Source of the DNA: JAVBMB01 sp031552995
GTDB taxonomy: Bacteria; Bacillota; Clostridia; Oscillospirales; Butyricicoccaceae
Length of the DNA: 16,080 nucleotides
Direction of reading: 5' to 3'
NCBI GenBank assembly: GCA_031552995.1
Contig: JAVBMB010000075.1
Location: 1 to 16,080 of the forward strand
In this document: positions 6,388 through 13,768 of the stretch, in pieces
Numbering within the stretch: position 1 is the stretch's first letter
Layout of the letters: every line of letters begins with the position of its first letter
The notes under the pieces: generated by a model
The model's input: only the letters and a program-made list of their open reading frames with translations
Told to the model about the DNA's origin: nothing
The model's database searches: none
Position numbers and translations under genes: made by a program

Positions 6388-7566
6388 ATGAAAAATGTCC
6401 TACTGTGCCAGCATGGCGGCAGCGGAAATCACGGCTGTGAGGCGCTGGCCCGCACTGTCGATGCGCTCGTTCGCACTGCTCAGCCGGATGCAGAGGTTAC
6501 GCTGTACAGCTACTCGACCGAGCAGGATATGAGGTATCTCGGCGACGAGACCCGGCTGGACATCCGCGGGTTCAGCGAGATGCCCGGCCGTTTTTCCTCG
6601 TATAATTTTATATATCACGCAAAGCGCGCTCTTAAAATGCGCGCGTCTAAGATACCCATGACGCGTGAGTTCAAATCTCTTGTTGACGGCAGTGACATTG
6701 TTCTGGCCATCGGAGGGGATAATTACTGCTATAATCAGGGCAGGGGATATTGGCTGATTGACGAGCACATCCGCTCCTGCCGGAAAAAATATATGCTGCT
6801 CGGTTGCTCAATCGAGCCGCATGACCTTAAACTGGGGCTTGGGGAACACCTCAAGCTGTTCGACTGCATTACCGTGCGCGAGAGCATCAGCTTCGCCGCA
6901 ATGCGGGATTACGGCCTGCGCAATATCGAGCTTATCCCCGATTCGGCGTTCCTGCTCGCCGCGGGCGAGGCGAAACTGCCGGTTGGCTTTACGCCGGAGA
7001 ACGCCGTCGGGCTTAACCTGAGCCCGCTTGTGATGAAAAATGAGAGCATACCGGGCATGACTGTCAAAAACTTCGAAAACCTTGCCAGATTTATACTATA
7101 CGAGACAGATATGCAGATTGCGCTTATTCCGCACGTCGTGTGGGGCGGGAATGACGACCGCGATGCTCTGGCCCGGCTGCGGGAGGTAATTGGCGGCGGT
7201 GAGCGCGTGTTTACGATTGCCGACGCCAAAGCGTCGGATCTTAAGTGCATCATATCGCGTCTGCGGTTTTTTGTCGGCGCAAGAACACACGCAACGATTG
7301 CCGCATATTCCTCCTGCGTGCCGACGCTGACACTCGGCTATTCGGTCAAGGCCCGCGGCATCGCACGGGACCTGTTCGGCCAGGAACAGGGCTATGTCAT
7401 CGGCGTGCAGAGTCTCAGCGATGAGGATGAGCTTCTCTCAGCCTTTCGCGATGTGATTATGAGAGATGAAATAAGTATTCGCGCCCGGCTTCAGGCCATC
7501 ATGCCGGGTTACAAAGCGCAGGCGGCGACAGCCGCCAACATTATAAAGGAGCGGCTGAATGGATAA
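6388..7566 (+). CDS. Polysaccharide pyruvyl transferase family protein (CsaB-like)
   Basis: A 392-residue protein of the family that moves pyruvate from phosphoenolpyruvate onto a sugar to form a ketal. In Gram-positives such pyruvylated wall polysaccharides can anchor S-layer-homology proteins (family knowledge). Features seen are HGGSGNHGCEAL near the N terminus (9-20), AIGGDNY (107-113), the TVRES segment (162-166), GLNLSP (208-213), and GARTHATIAA (297-306) with the conserved GxRxH histidine His301, followed by GYSVKARGI. The protein is soluble with no membrane segment. AAAGGTG at 6376-6382 lies 5 bases before the ATG. It sits 29 bases after the second racemase gene and overlaps the next gene by 8 bases, so it is in the same operon. 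The acceptor glycan cannot be read from the sequence, and no glycan biosynthesis genes are nearby. Confidence 0.88.
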   Translation: MKNVLLCQHGGSGNHGCEALARTVDALVRTAQPDAEVTLYSYSTEQDMRYLGDETRLDIRGFSEMPGRFSSYNFIYHAKRALKMRASKIPMTREFKSLVDGSDIVLAIGGDNYCYNQGRGYWLIDEHIRSCRKKYMLLGCSIEPHDLKLGLGEHLKLFDCITVRESISFAAMRDYGLRNIELIPDSAFLLAAGEAKLPVGFTPENAVGLNLSPLVMKNESIPGMTVKNFENLARFILYETDMQIALIPHVVWGGNDDRDALARLREVIGGGERVFTIADAKASDLKCIISRLRFFVGARTHATIAAYSSCVPTLTLGYSVKARGIARDLFGQEQGYVIGVQSLSDEDELLSAFRDVIMRDEISIRARLQAIMPGYKAQAATAANIIKERLNG

Positions 7567-8701
7567 ACTCGCGTCCAAAGCGGTGTGTTCTGGCTGTGCG
7601 GCATGCGTGATTGCCTGTCCGCACGCCTGTATCTCGATGTCACTTGACACCGAAGGGTTTGTGTATCCCGATATTTCAAACGACTGCATGGATTGCGGCC
7701 GCTGCACTGCGGCATGCCCTGTGATAAATGCCGAGGAGAGCGCCGCCCCGCAAAATACTTACGCGGCGGCCTCTCTCGACAGAGAATTGCTGATGCGTTC
7801 GTTTTCCGGCGGCATATTTGGGGTTCTCGCGCGCAAAACGCTCGCTAGGGGCGGCATCGTGTTCGGCGCGGCGTTTGACGACGGTTTCAAGCTTGTACAC
7901 ACCCGTGCCGAGCGCGAAGCGGATTTGACGCAAATGTTCGGCTCAAAATACATACAGAGCGATGCAAAAACGGCGATAGAGCAAGCGGCCAGTGCGGCGC
8001 GCGGCGGCGCGCTTGTGCTGTTCAGCGGAACCGGCTGCCAGGTGAATGCCGTTGCGGCGCGTGCGCCGCAAAGCGACAAGCTGCTGCTTGTCGAGGTGAT
8101 ATGCCACGGTGTGCCGCCGCAGGCTTTGTTTGATAAATACCTCGGAGAGCTTGAGCGCATGCACAATTCCAAAGCGTGCCGCGTCGTATTCCGCGATAAA
8201 GGGCTCGGGCGCCGCAGCCACAGCATCACAATCGAGTTTGAAAACGGGAATAAATATATTTCACCTCTGTCTGACGACCCGTATATGCGCCTGTACCTGC
8301 AAAATATCTCGATGCGCCCGTCGTGTTATGACTGCGCTGCCAAATGTGCCTCACGCGCGGATATAACAATCGGCGACTTCTGGGGCGTCAAGCGGTTTGC
8401 GCCGGGTTTCGACGGAGCAAACGGCGTCTCGCTCATCATGGTTCGCACGCAGCGCGGTCAACGCTCGCTTGATGCCGTAGCCGGTGCGCTGCGTCTGCGT
8501 AAGGTCGAGCCAAAGGGCATCGAAAAAGTCAACCCAAGCGCGTTTGGCTCCATGCCAATGAACGCCAGCCGCGCCGATTTTTTTGCAAAAATGGCGACGG
8601 GCAGTGTTGCGGAGCTGGCGGATAAGTATGCAAAGTCGCCGCCCGGTGTCGCCGAAAAGATAAAAACAAGCATTTCGCGCAGGCTTCGCCGCATGAAGTA
8701 A
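7559..8701 (+). CDS. FrhB/FdhB-like iron-sulfur protein (coenzyme F420 hydrogenase/dehydrogenase beta-subunit family)
   Basis: A 380-residue protein with two ferredoxin-type [4Fe-4S] motifs at the N terminus: Cys10, 13, 16, 20-Pro and Cys43, 46, 49, 53-Pro. An FrhB-like domain follows, with SGTGCQV (156-162), ICHGVPP (181-187), CYDCAAKC (256-263) and ADITIGDFWGV (267-277), the last being a family hallmark. The family includes F420-dependent enzymes, but many bacterial members lie in polysaccharide clusters next to pyruvyl transferases, where no reaction is established. Nothing here shows F420 use. The ATG overlaps the pyruvyl transferase gene by 8 bases and has AAAGGA (7545-7550) upstream, so the two proteins are made together and probably act on the same glycan (inference). 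The last residues are strongly basic. It is the final gene before a strong terminator. Confidence 0.88.
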   Translation: MDKLASKAVCSGCAACVIACPHACISMSLDTEGFVYPDISNDCMDCGRCTAACPVINAEESAAPQNTYAAASLDRELLMRSFSGGIFGVLARKTLARGGIVFGAAFDDGFKLVHTRAEREADLTQMFGSKYIQSDAKTAIEQAASAARGGALVLFSGTGCQVNAVAARAPQSDKLLLVEVICHGVPPQALFDKYLGELERMHNSKACRVVFRDKGLGRRSHSITIEFENGNKYISPLSDDPYMRLYLQNISMRPSCYDCAAKCASRADITIGDFWGVKRFAPGFDGANGVSLIMVRTQRGQRSLDAVAGALRLRKVEPKGIEKVNPSAFGSMPMNASRADFFAKMATGSVAELADKYAKSPPGVAEKIKTSISRRLRRMK

Positions 8702-8731
8702 CGATTTTCTCCCGACATCAGCAGAAAACAT

Positions 8732-8769
8732 ACACCCCCGACCGGGTTTTAGCGGTCGGGGGTGTTTTT
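8732..8769 (+). terminator. Strong intrinsic terminator ending the racemase operon
   Basis: ACACCCCCGACCG (8732-8744) pairs perfectly with CGGTCGGGGGTGT (8753-8765) around an 8-base loop and is followed by TTTTT. On the opposite strand the same stem is followed by ATGTTTTC, so it may also stop the minus-strand DUF1540 transcript coming towards it. Confidence 0.93.
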
Positions 8770-8822
8770 GTGTGCCTTCAAAAAACCGCGGTTCTCTGAA
8801 AAATGCGTGATATCGCCGAGTG

Positions 8823-9140
8823 TTATCTTTTTTTGAATGTTTCGCAGCGCGTTTCTTCACTGTCGGAGGCATGATCGCCCTGAACCGATATATACGAGGC
8901 GCTGCACTTTGTATCGCTGTTGTACTGGCATTCATAAGCGCTGCATCTGATTTCGGTTTCGGGCCTCGCGTTGCCGAAAGAAATCGAGTTTGTCATCGAG
9001 CTGCTCTCGGGTGAGAAGCTGCTGCAACATGTCTCATCCTTGCGTTCGGCCGATTCGCCCTCTACATTGATGCTGTTGAGCCTGCACAGGCTGTTGGTGT
9101 TGCTGGCGCACGAGGTCACGCTGCATTTCAGGTCTGTCAT
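8823..9140 (-). CDS. Small cysteine-rich protein with two DUF1540 domains
   Basis: A 105-residue protein on the minus strand, convergent with the racemase operon and divergent from mraZ. It is made of two similar units of about 38 residues. Unit 1 starts at KCSVTSCASN (Cys6, 11, 19, 38/39) and ends ETCCSSF. Unit 2 starts at RCSAYECQYN (Cys66, 71, 79, 99) and ends ETRCETF. This C-x4-C-x7-C spacing with a later Cys followed by x-x-F is the DUF1540 signature, common in Clostridia and thought to bind metal; its function is unknown. The two units are joined by a Ser-rich linker (42-64). On the minus strand GGAAAGGA (9150-9157 region) lies 9 bases before the ATG, which supports the start. There is no signal peptide or membrane segment. 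Candidate promoter elements upstream (TTTGCG near 9199-9204 and TATAAC near 9177-9182, both read on the minus strand) are weak. Confidence 0.88.
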   Translation of the reverse strand: MTDLKCSVTSCASNTNSLCRLNSINVEGESAERKDETCCSSFSPESSSMTNSISFGNARPETEIRCSAYECQYNSDTKCSASYISVQGDHASDSEETRCETFKKR

Positions 9141-9329
9141 AATTATCTGTCCTTTCCGCTTACATCTGATGTTGTTGTTATACGTTCACACATGCTGTCG
9201 CAAACATGGCAAACACTATTTTGCCCGCCATTGACAGCAATATTATCGAACAGGTGTTTTGTGTTGCGAAAAATACAGCTTTTTGTTAAAAATCGTCCTA
9301 GAAATGATTAAAAAAATACAAGATTAGTA

Positions 9330-9358
9330 TTGCATTTTCTATGCCGCATGAGTATAAT
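9330..9358 (+). promoter_or_regulatory. Main promoter of the mraZ/dcw operon
   Basis: TTGCAT (9330-9335) and a perfect TATAAT (9353-9358) are separated by 17 bases in an AT-rich stretch, a good sigma-A promoter. Transcription would start near 9365, leaving a leader of about 145 bases before mraZ. The rest of the 370-base gap, from 9160 to 9329, shows no further feature I can support. Confidence 0.8.
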
Positions 9359-9366
9359 GAAATAAC

Positions 9367-9416
9367 AAAGTGGTGAAAAGTGGTTTTAAGTGATTAATAT
9401 AGGTGATTTGTGGTGA
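9367..9416 (+). promoter_or_regulatory. MraZ operator: 10-bp-spaced AAAGTG repeats
   Basis: Three direct repeats sit exactly one helical turn apart: AAAGTGGTGA (9367), AAAGTGGTTT (9377) and TAAGTGATTA (9387). Two more related copies follow in slightly shifted register, with GGTGA at 9402 and again at 9412. MraZ proteins bind short tandem repeats near their own promoter; AAAGTG-type repeats are the reported form in Mollicutes and TGGG-type in E. coli (family knowledge). The block begins within a few bases of the predicted start of transcription, so bound MraZ would be placed to control the dcw promoter. Confidence 0.8.
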
Positions 9417-9510
9417 TGATAAACTCTTCCTGCCATTAAATCCCTGCCAACCCGGCACAACGGCCAAAACAGAGGAGGCTCCGCCTGTTTAAACACGCGG
9501 AGATGCAGCT

Positions 9511-9924
9511 ATGAGAGGCGAGTACCAACACACTGTTGACAGCAAGGGGCGCCTGACCTTCCCGGTTAAACTCAGGGAAGAATTGGGCGAGACCTTCGTA
9601 ATCTCCCGCGGTCTCGACAAGTGCATATGGGTATTCAAAACGGACGAGTGGGAAGAGTTTGAGAGCAAAATCAAAGCCATTCCCGTCTCGCGCGGCCGGA
9701 GGCTGCAGCGTTATTTCGCCGCCAACTTTGACTGCGCGCCGGACCAGCAGGGCAGGGTTCTGATTCCGCCTGTGCTGCGCAATCATGCCAATATCACAAA
9801 AGACGTCACGCTCGTTGTCGTTGCCAACAGGCTAGAGATGTGGGATACCGACGAGTGGAACAGCTACAACGGGACAATGAGCAACGACGATGTCGCGGAC
9901 GACATGTCCGACCTCGGTCTGTAA
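9511..9924 (+). CDS. mraZ: MraZ, transcriptional regulator of the dcw cluster
   Basis: A 137-residue DNA-binding protein with two SpoVT-AbrB-type repeats. The first begins MRGEYQHTVDSKGRLTFPVKLREEL; the second contains DQQGRVLIPPVLRNHANI (about 78-95). Both carry the KGRL/QGRV core with a following proline and Leu-Arg. MraZ forms rings that bind tandem repeats ahead of its own operon. The matching repeats are found here about 100-145 bases upstream. The start at 9511 follows GGAG (9499-9502) by 8 bases, and the protein begins in the usual MraZ register. The acidic C-terminal tail (DDVADDMSDLG) is normal for length. The gene is first in the cluster and its stop lies one base before the rsmH start. 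Confidence 0.96.
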   Translation: MRGEYQHTVDSKGRLTFPVKLREELGETFVISRGLDKCIWVFKTDEWEEFESKIKAIPVSRGRRLQRYFAANFDCAPDQQGRVLIPPVLRNHANITKDVTLVVVANRLEMWDTDEWNSYNGTMSNDDVADDMSDLGL

Positions 9925-9925
9925 T

Positions 9926-10861
9926 ATGGATTTCAATCATTTGCCGGTCATGCCGGATGAGTGTGTCGATGCGCTGAACATCAAGCCGGACGGCATATAT
10001 GCAGACGCGACGACGGGCGGCGCGGGGCACTCGCTGCTGATTGCCGAAAAGCTCACGTCCGGCCGGTTGATATGCTTCGACCGCGATAACGATGCCCTTG
10101 CGGCGGCAAAACAGCGGCTTAACGCCTGTCTCGGCAAAGTTACATTTGTCAAATCAAACTTCGAAGACATAAAGCTGCGTCTCGAAGAACTGGACATACC
10201 TCATGTCGACGGCGTGCTGTTCGATTTGGGCGTATCCTCATTTCAGCTCGATACGTCGGCGCGCGGGTTTTCGTACATGGCGGATGATGCGTTCATAGAC
10301 ATGCGCATGGATGCCGACCAGGCGCTGACAGCCTATGATGTAGTCAACAGCTACAGCCGTGACCAGCTTCGCGGAATAATCTCGGGGTACGGCGAGGAGC
10401 GCTGGGCGTCGTCCATAGCCTCAGCTATCGAGAGACGCAGGGCGGCCGCTCCGATACGAACGACGTCCGAGCTTGTCGAGGTGATAAAAAGCGCCATGCC
10501 GGCTTCGGCCCTGCGCGAAAAGCAGCACCCGGCCAAGCGCACATTTCAGGCTATTCGCATAGAGGTCAACGGAGAGCTGACTGCCGTGCAAAAGGCGGTG
10601 GATGACAGCATCGACTGCCTCCGCGCCGGCGGCAGAATTGCCGTCATCAGCTTTCATTCACTGGAAGACAGAATTGTAAAAAACATATTCGCTCGCCGCG
10701 CCAAGGGGTGTACGTGCCCGAAGGAGTTTCCGGTCTGCGTCTGCGGCAAAACACCGCAGCTCAAGCTGATTTCCAAAGGTGTGATAACGGCGGGGGAGAG
10801 CGAACTTAAGATAAACCCGCGCTCGCGTTCGGCGAAGCTGCGGATAGGGGAGAAGCTATAA
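9926..10861 (+). CDS. rsmH: RsmH, 16S rRNA (cytosine-1402-N4) methyltransferase
   Basis: A 311-residue SAM-dependent enzyme that methylates N4 of C1402 in the 16S rRNA decoding centre. Motifs seen are ADATTGGAGHS (26-36, SAM loop), FDLGVSSFQLD (99-109) followed by ARGFSY, HPAKRTFQAIRIEVNGEL (201-218), ISFHSLEDRIVK (241-252), a Cys cluster CTCPKEFPVCVCG (262-274), and NPRSRSAKLR near the end. ATG at 9926 is chosen because the protein then starts MDFNHLPVMPDECV, the standard N terminus. An in-frame ATG 12 codons earlier lies inside mraZ and adds residues not found in the family. There is no clear Shine-Dalgarno site, and the start is 1 base after the mraZ stop, so translation probably depends on coupling to mraZ. 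Confidence 0.96.
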   Translation: MDFNHLPVMPDECVDALNIKPDGIYADATTGGAGHSLLIAEKLTSGRLICFDRDNDALAAAKQRLNACLGKVTFVKSNFEDIKLRLEELDIPHVDGVLFDLGVSSFQLDTSARGFSYMADDAFIDMRMDADQALTAYDVVNSYSRDQLRGIISGYGEERWASSIASAIERRRAAAPIRTTSELVEVIKSAMPASALREKQHPAKRTFQAIRIEVNGELTAVQKAVDDSIDCLRAGGRIAVISFHSLEDRIVKNIFARRAKGCTCPKEFPVCVCGKTPQLKLISKGVITAGESELKINPRSRSAKLRIGEKL

Positions 10862-10902
10862 CCGCTCTCCGAGGGAAACCGAAACAGAAAGGGGATGCTG
10901 AA

Positions 10903-11406
10903 ATGGCGTCGTATGCCGGCACACAGAGTACGGCCATTGACTTCGACAGATTTGCCGCGGCAAAGGATAAAACTAAATCTTCGCCGCTTAAGGTTCTGGA
11001 TGATGAGGCAAGCCCGGCAAAGAGGCAGACCCGGGCGAGGATACCATACATCAAATACGGCGTAATATGCGTGTACGTGTTCGCACTGCTGGTGCTTATT
11101 TTATACAGCTATACCACCGTAACCGAGTTGACGACACATAACGACAGGATGCAAAAGCAAATCACGTCGCTTCAAGGCGCCGAGAATGCGCTTAACGCCA
11201 AGAAAGAGCAGCTGTACAACCTTGCCGACGTTGAGGATTACGCGAAAAATGTGCTCGGCATGGTCAAGATGGACAAATCCGCGATAGAATATCTCGAATT
11301 GTCCAGCCCCGAAAAGATGACAGTCAGCGAAATCAGCGAAAGCGGCTCATCATTCTTTGCCGGATTGGCTAAGAGCTTCAGCGTCGTGCTGGAATATCTC
11401 AACTGA
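10903..11406 (+). CDS. ftsL: FtsL/DivIC-like septum formation protein
   Basis: A 167-residue bitopic membrane protein in the usual ftsL position between rsmH and ftsI. A charged cytoplasmic tail (about 1-48) is followed by one transmembrane segment (about 49-70) and an extracytoplasmic coiled coil (about 73-107). Then comes VEDYAKNVLGMVKMD (110-124), which matches the end of the septum-formation-initiator domain shared by FtsL and DivIC. These proteins form a complex with FtsQ/DivIB and activate the FtsW-FtsI synthase. The C-terminal extension after residue 133 (about 35 residues, Ser-rich, then hydrophobic) is longer than in typical FtsL. AAAGGGG at 10888-10894 lies 8 bases before the ATG. 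Sequence similarity in this family is low, so FtsL rather than DivIC rests mainly on gene order. Confidence 0.85.
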   Translation: MASYAGTQSTAIDFDRFAAAKDKTKSSPLKVLDDEASPAKRQTRARIPYIKYGVICVYVFALLVLILYSYTTVTELTTHNDRMQKQITSLQGAENALNAKKEQLYNLADVEDYAKNVLGMVKMDKSAIEYLELSSPEKMTVSEISESGSSFFAGLAKSFSVVLEYLN

Positions 11407-11425
11407 CCAGGCGAATATAGTATAG

Positions 11426-11456
11426 GGAGCGAGGAATGTCGGCCGTTCCTTGCTCC
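11426..11456 (+). other. Strong intercistronic hairpin between ftsL and ftsI
   Basis: GGAGCGAGGAA (11426-11436) pairs with TTCCTTGCTCC (11446-11456), 11 pairs with one G-U, around a 9-base loop. It is followed by GTTTCC, so the T-run is too short for an efficient terminator. It lies in the widest gap of the cluster (109 bases). It may attenuate transcription or mark an mRNA processing or stability boundary; both are inference. Confidence 0.55.
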
Positions 11457-11515
11457 GTTTCCGTAATATGCGGCGTGTATCCGCGCGGAAGTATACATTA
11501 CAGAGGAGGCCGTTC

Positions 11516-13738
11516 ATGCAGAGAAAAGCCGACACCTCGATGGTAAGACGCCTGATGCTGGTGGCTGTCATGCTCGGGGTCGTGATATTTTGCGTCATAA
11601 TTGTCCGTCTGTTCAAGCTGCAGGTAAACGACTACGAGACGTATCAGCAAAAGGCTGTCGAGCAGCAGACGCGTGATAAAATACTATATCCGGTCAGGGG
11701 AACCATTTTCGATACGAATATGAAGCCTCTGGCCATATCGGCCACCACAGAGATGGTCACGCTTGAGGCTGTCAAAATAAAGACGGATGAGCAGGGGCTG
11801 CTCATCGCCAAAACGCTCAGCGAAATACTCGACATGGACTATGATACCGTGCTTAAAAAAGTCGAGGAGAAGGCGAGCTACACCGTCGTCAAGCGCGGCG
11901 TCGAAAAGGCCGTCGCCGATAAAATCCGCGCCTTTGTCAAAGAGTATAAGCTCGATTCGATATATATGGTCGCCGACTCGACGCGGTATTACCCATACGG
12001 AAACTTTCTGGCGCATGTTCTAGGCTTTGTCGGCAGTGATGAGCAGGGCCTTGCCGGGCTGGAAAGCCAGTACGAAGCCGAGCTCACCGGCATACCGGGC
12101 AGGATTGTCACCGCCACAAACGCGCGCGGAGACAAAATGCCGTTCCAATACGAAATGTACAACGACGCCATCGACGGTTACAGCCTTGTGCTGACAATAG
12201 ACGAGGTTCTGCAGCACTACCTTGAAAAGAATCTGGAAATTGCTGTAAACGACAACAAAGTGCAGCAAAAAGCTGTCGGAATCATCATGGACGTAAATAC
12301 AGGCGGCATACTGGCCATGGCCATTTCTCCGGATTTTGACCCGAATGAGCCGTTTGTGCTGACGGACAAAGCCGAAATGGAGCGCATCAACGCCATACAG
12401 GACGCGGACGCGCGCAAAAAAGCCCTCTCCGACGCGCGCAACGCCCAGTGGAGGAACAAGGCGGTATCGGACACATATTACCCTGGCTCGACATTTAAGA
12501 TAATCACTGCGTCGGTAGGCCTGGAAGAAAAAGCGGTTTCGCTGTCGTCTACATTCTATTGTTCCGGCAGCAAGACAATTAAGGGCTGGGGCAAGCCGAT
12601 AAGCTGCTGGCGCTCACATAATCCGCACGGCAGCGAGACGTTCACTCAGGCTATCCAAAACTCATGCAACCCGGCGTTTATCGAGATTGGTCTCGCCATA
12701 GGGTGGGATAACATGGTCAAGTACCACGACGCGTTCGGGCTGAACAGAAAAACAGGCATAGATTTGCCTGGAGAGGCGTCGGGTAACTGGTTCCTTGACG
12801 GCAAAAAAGATATAAACCTCGCGGTCGGCAGTTTTGGGCAGAACTTCCCGATTACATCAATCGAGCTGATAACGGCGGTCTCCGCCGTGGCCAACGGCGG
12901 AACCCTTTTAAGGCCTCATCTCGTCAAAGAAATAATAGATTCCGACGGCAACATCATCAAAAGCATCGGCCGCACCGAGGTGAGGCAGGTGATATCGAAG
13001 GCGACATCGGATCTTATGCGCACCATTCTTGAGTCGGTCGTAACGACAGGCACCGGCAAAAACGCCTATACGGCGGGTTACCGTGTCGCCGGCAAGACCG
13101 GAACAACCGAGAAAATCGGCAGCAGCAAGGATAATCTGGGCAGGATATCGTCTTTCATAGCTTTCGCTCCGGCAGATAACCCGCAGATAGCGGTACTGAT
13201 TCTGCTCGACGAACCGACCGTCCCGCCGATAACCGGCGGCGTCACCGTTGCGCCGGTCATACGCAGGCTTATGGAAGAGGCCATGCCGTATCTGAATGTC
13301 GAGCCGATTTATACCGAAAAAGAGCTCGCCACACGCGATGTCACGGTGCCGAGTATTGTCGGCCTGAACCGCGCCGCGGCTGAAGAACTGCTTAAAAAAG
13401 CCGGTCTTGGCAGCCGCACGGACGGAGCGGGAGATACAGTAACGAATCAGATGCCGTCGGCAGGCTCGGTCGTCGCCAACAGCGCGAAAGTGGTGATGCA
13501 CATGGGAACGACTCCGCCGGAAGGCAGCGTCACAATGCCGGACCTTAAGGGAATGATCGTCGAGCGCGCCAAGAGTACGCTCAGCGACATCGGCTTGTTT
13601 GTAAGGATATCAGGCATATATAATCAGTCAGAGGGCAATATTGTAGTAAGCGGCCAAAGCGCCGAGAAGAACACCCAAGTGGCGCATGGCGCGGTTATCA
13701 CAATAGAGCTGAGCGATATGAATCAGCTGTCGCAGTAG
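11516..13738 (+). CDS. ftsI: FtsI/PBP2B/SpoVD-type class B penicillin-binding protein with two PASTA domains
   Basis: A 740-residue division transpeptidase that cross-links septal peptidoglycan. Parts in order are a membrane anchor (about 12-33), the dimerisation/pedestal domain (about 56-215, starting PVRGTIFD), and the transpeptidase domain with STFK at 325-328 (nucleophile Ser325), SCN at 383-385 and KTGT at 527-530. Two PASTA domains follow (about 608-665 and 672-732), each opening with VP or MP and ending in a beta strand. Two PASTA domains resemble PBP2B/PBP2X; the spore-specific SpoVD of B. subtilis has one (family knowledge), so a vegetative division role is favoured. The ATG at 11516 has AGAGGAGG (11502-11509) 6 bases upstream. 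Upstream in-frame TTG and ATG codons would place the start in the hairpin region and lack a ribosome site. It lies between ftsL and murE as expected. Confidence 0.94.
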   Translation: MQRKADTSMVRRLMLVAVMLGVVIFCVIIVRLFKLQVNDYETYQQKAVEQQTRDKILYPVRGTIFDTNMKPLAISATTEMVTLEAVKIKTDEQGLLIAKTLSEILDMDYDTVLKKVEEKASYTVVKRGVEKAVADKIRAFVKEYKLDSIYMVADSTRYYPYGNFLAHVLGFVGSDEQGLAGLESQYEAELTGIPGRIVTATNARGDKMPFQYEMYNDAIDGYSLVLTIDEVLQHYLEKNLEIAVNDNKVQQKAVGIIMDVNTGGILAMAISPDFDPNEPFVLTDKAEMERINAIQDADARKKALSDARNAQWRNKAVSDTYYPGSTFKIITASVGLEEKAVSLSSTFYCSGSKTIKGWGKPISCWRSHNPHGSETFTQAIQNSCNPAFIEIGLAIGWDNMVKYHDAFGLNRKTGIDLPGEASGNWFLDGKKDINLAVGSFGQNFPITSIELITAVSAVANGGTLLRPHLVKEIIDSDGNIIKSIGRTEVRQVISKATSDLMRTILESVVTTGTGKNAYTAGYRVAGKTGTTEKIGSSKDNLGRISSFIAFAPADNPQIAVLILLDEPTVPPITGGVTVAPVIRRLMEEAMPYLNVEPIYTEKELATRDVTVPSIVGLNRAAAEELLKKAGLGSRTDGAGDTVTNQMPSAGSVVANSAKVVMHMGTTPPEGSVTMPDLKGMIVERAKSTLSDIGLFVRISGIYNQSEGNIVVSGQSAEKNTQVAHGAVITIELSDMNQLSQ

Positions 13739-13768
13739 AGCTGCGGCGGCGGGAAGGGCGGCGGGCCG

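Noticed and set aside
8351..8935. Minus-strand open frame of 194 codons spanning the terminator.
   Set aside because: It runs through a perfect terminator hairpin and overlaps both the FrhB-like gene and the end of the DUF1540 gene. The composition is that of a shadow frame.
9231..9246. Perfect TTGACA followed by TATTAT, suggesting a plus-strand promoter.
   Set aside because: The two boxes are only 4 bases apart and no -10 sequence lies at 16-18 bases. The TTGCAT-17-TATAAT pair at 9330-9358 is a far better promoter for mraZ.
9890..9925. Upstream in-frame ATG for RsmH, giving 12 extra residues.
   Set aside because: It lies inside mraZ, has no ribosome site, and the extra residues do not resemble RsmH. 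ATG 9926 gives the standard N terminus.
11450..11515. Upstream in-frame start (TTG) for the ftsI product.
   Set aside because: It falls in the 3' arm of the intercistronic hairpin and lacks a ribosome site, whereas AGAGGAGG stands 6 bases before ATG 11516.
12908..13501. Minus-strand open frame opposite ftsI (197 codons).
   Set aside because: It is fully antisense to the transpeptidase and PASTA coding region and has no family features or ribosome site.
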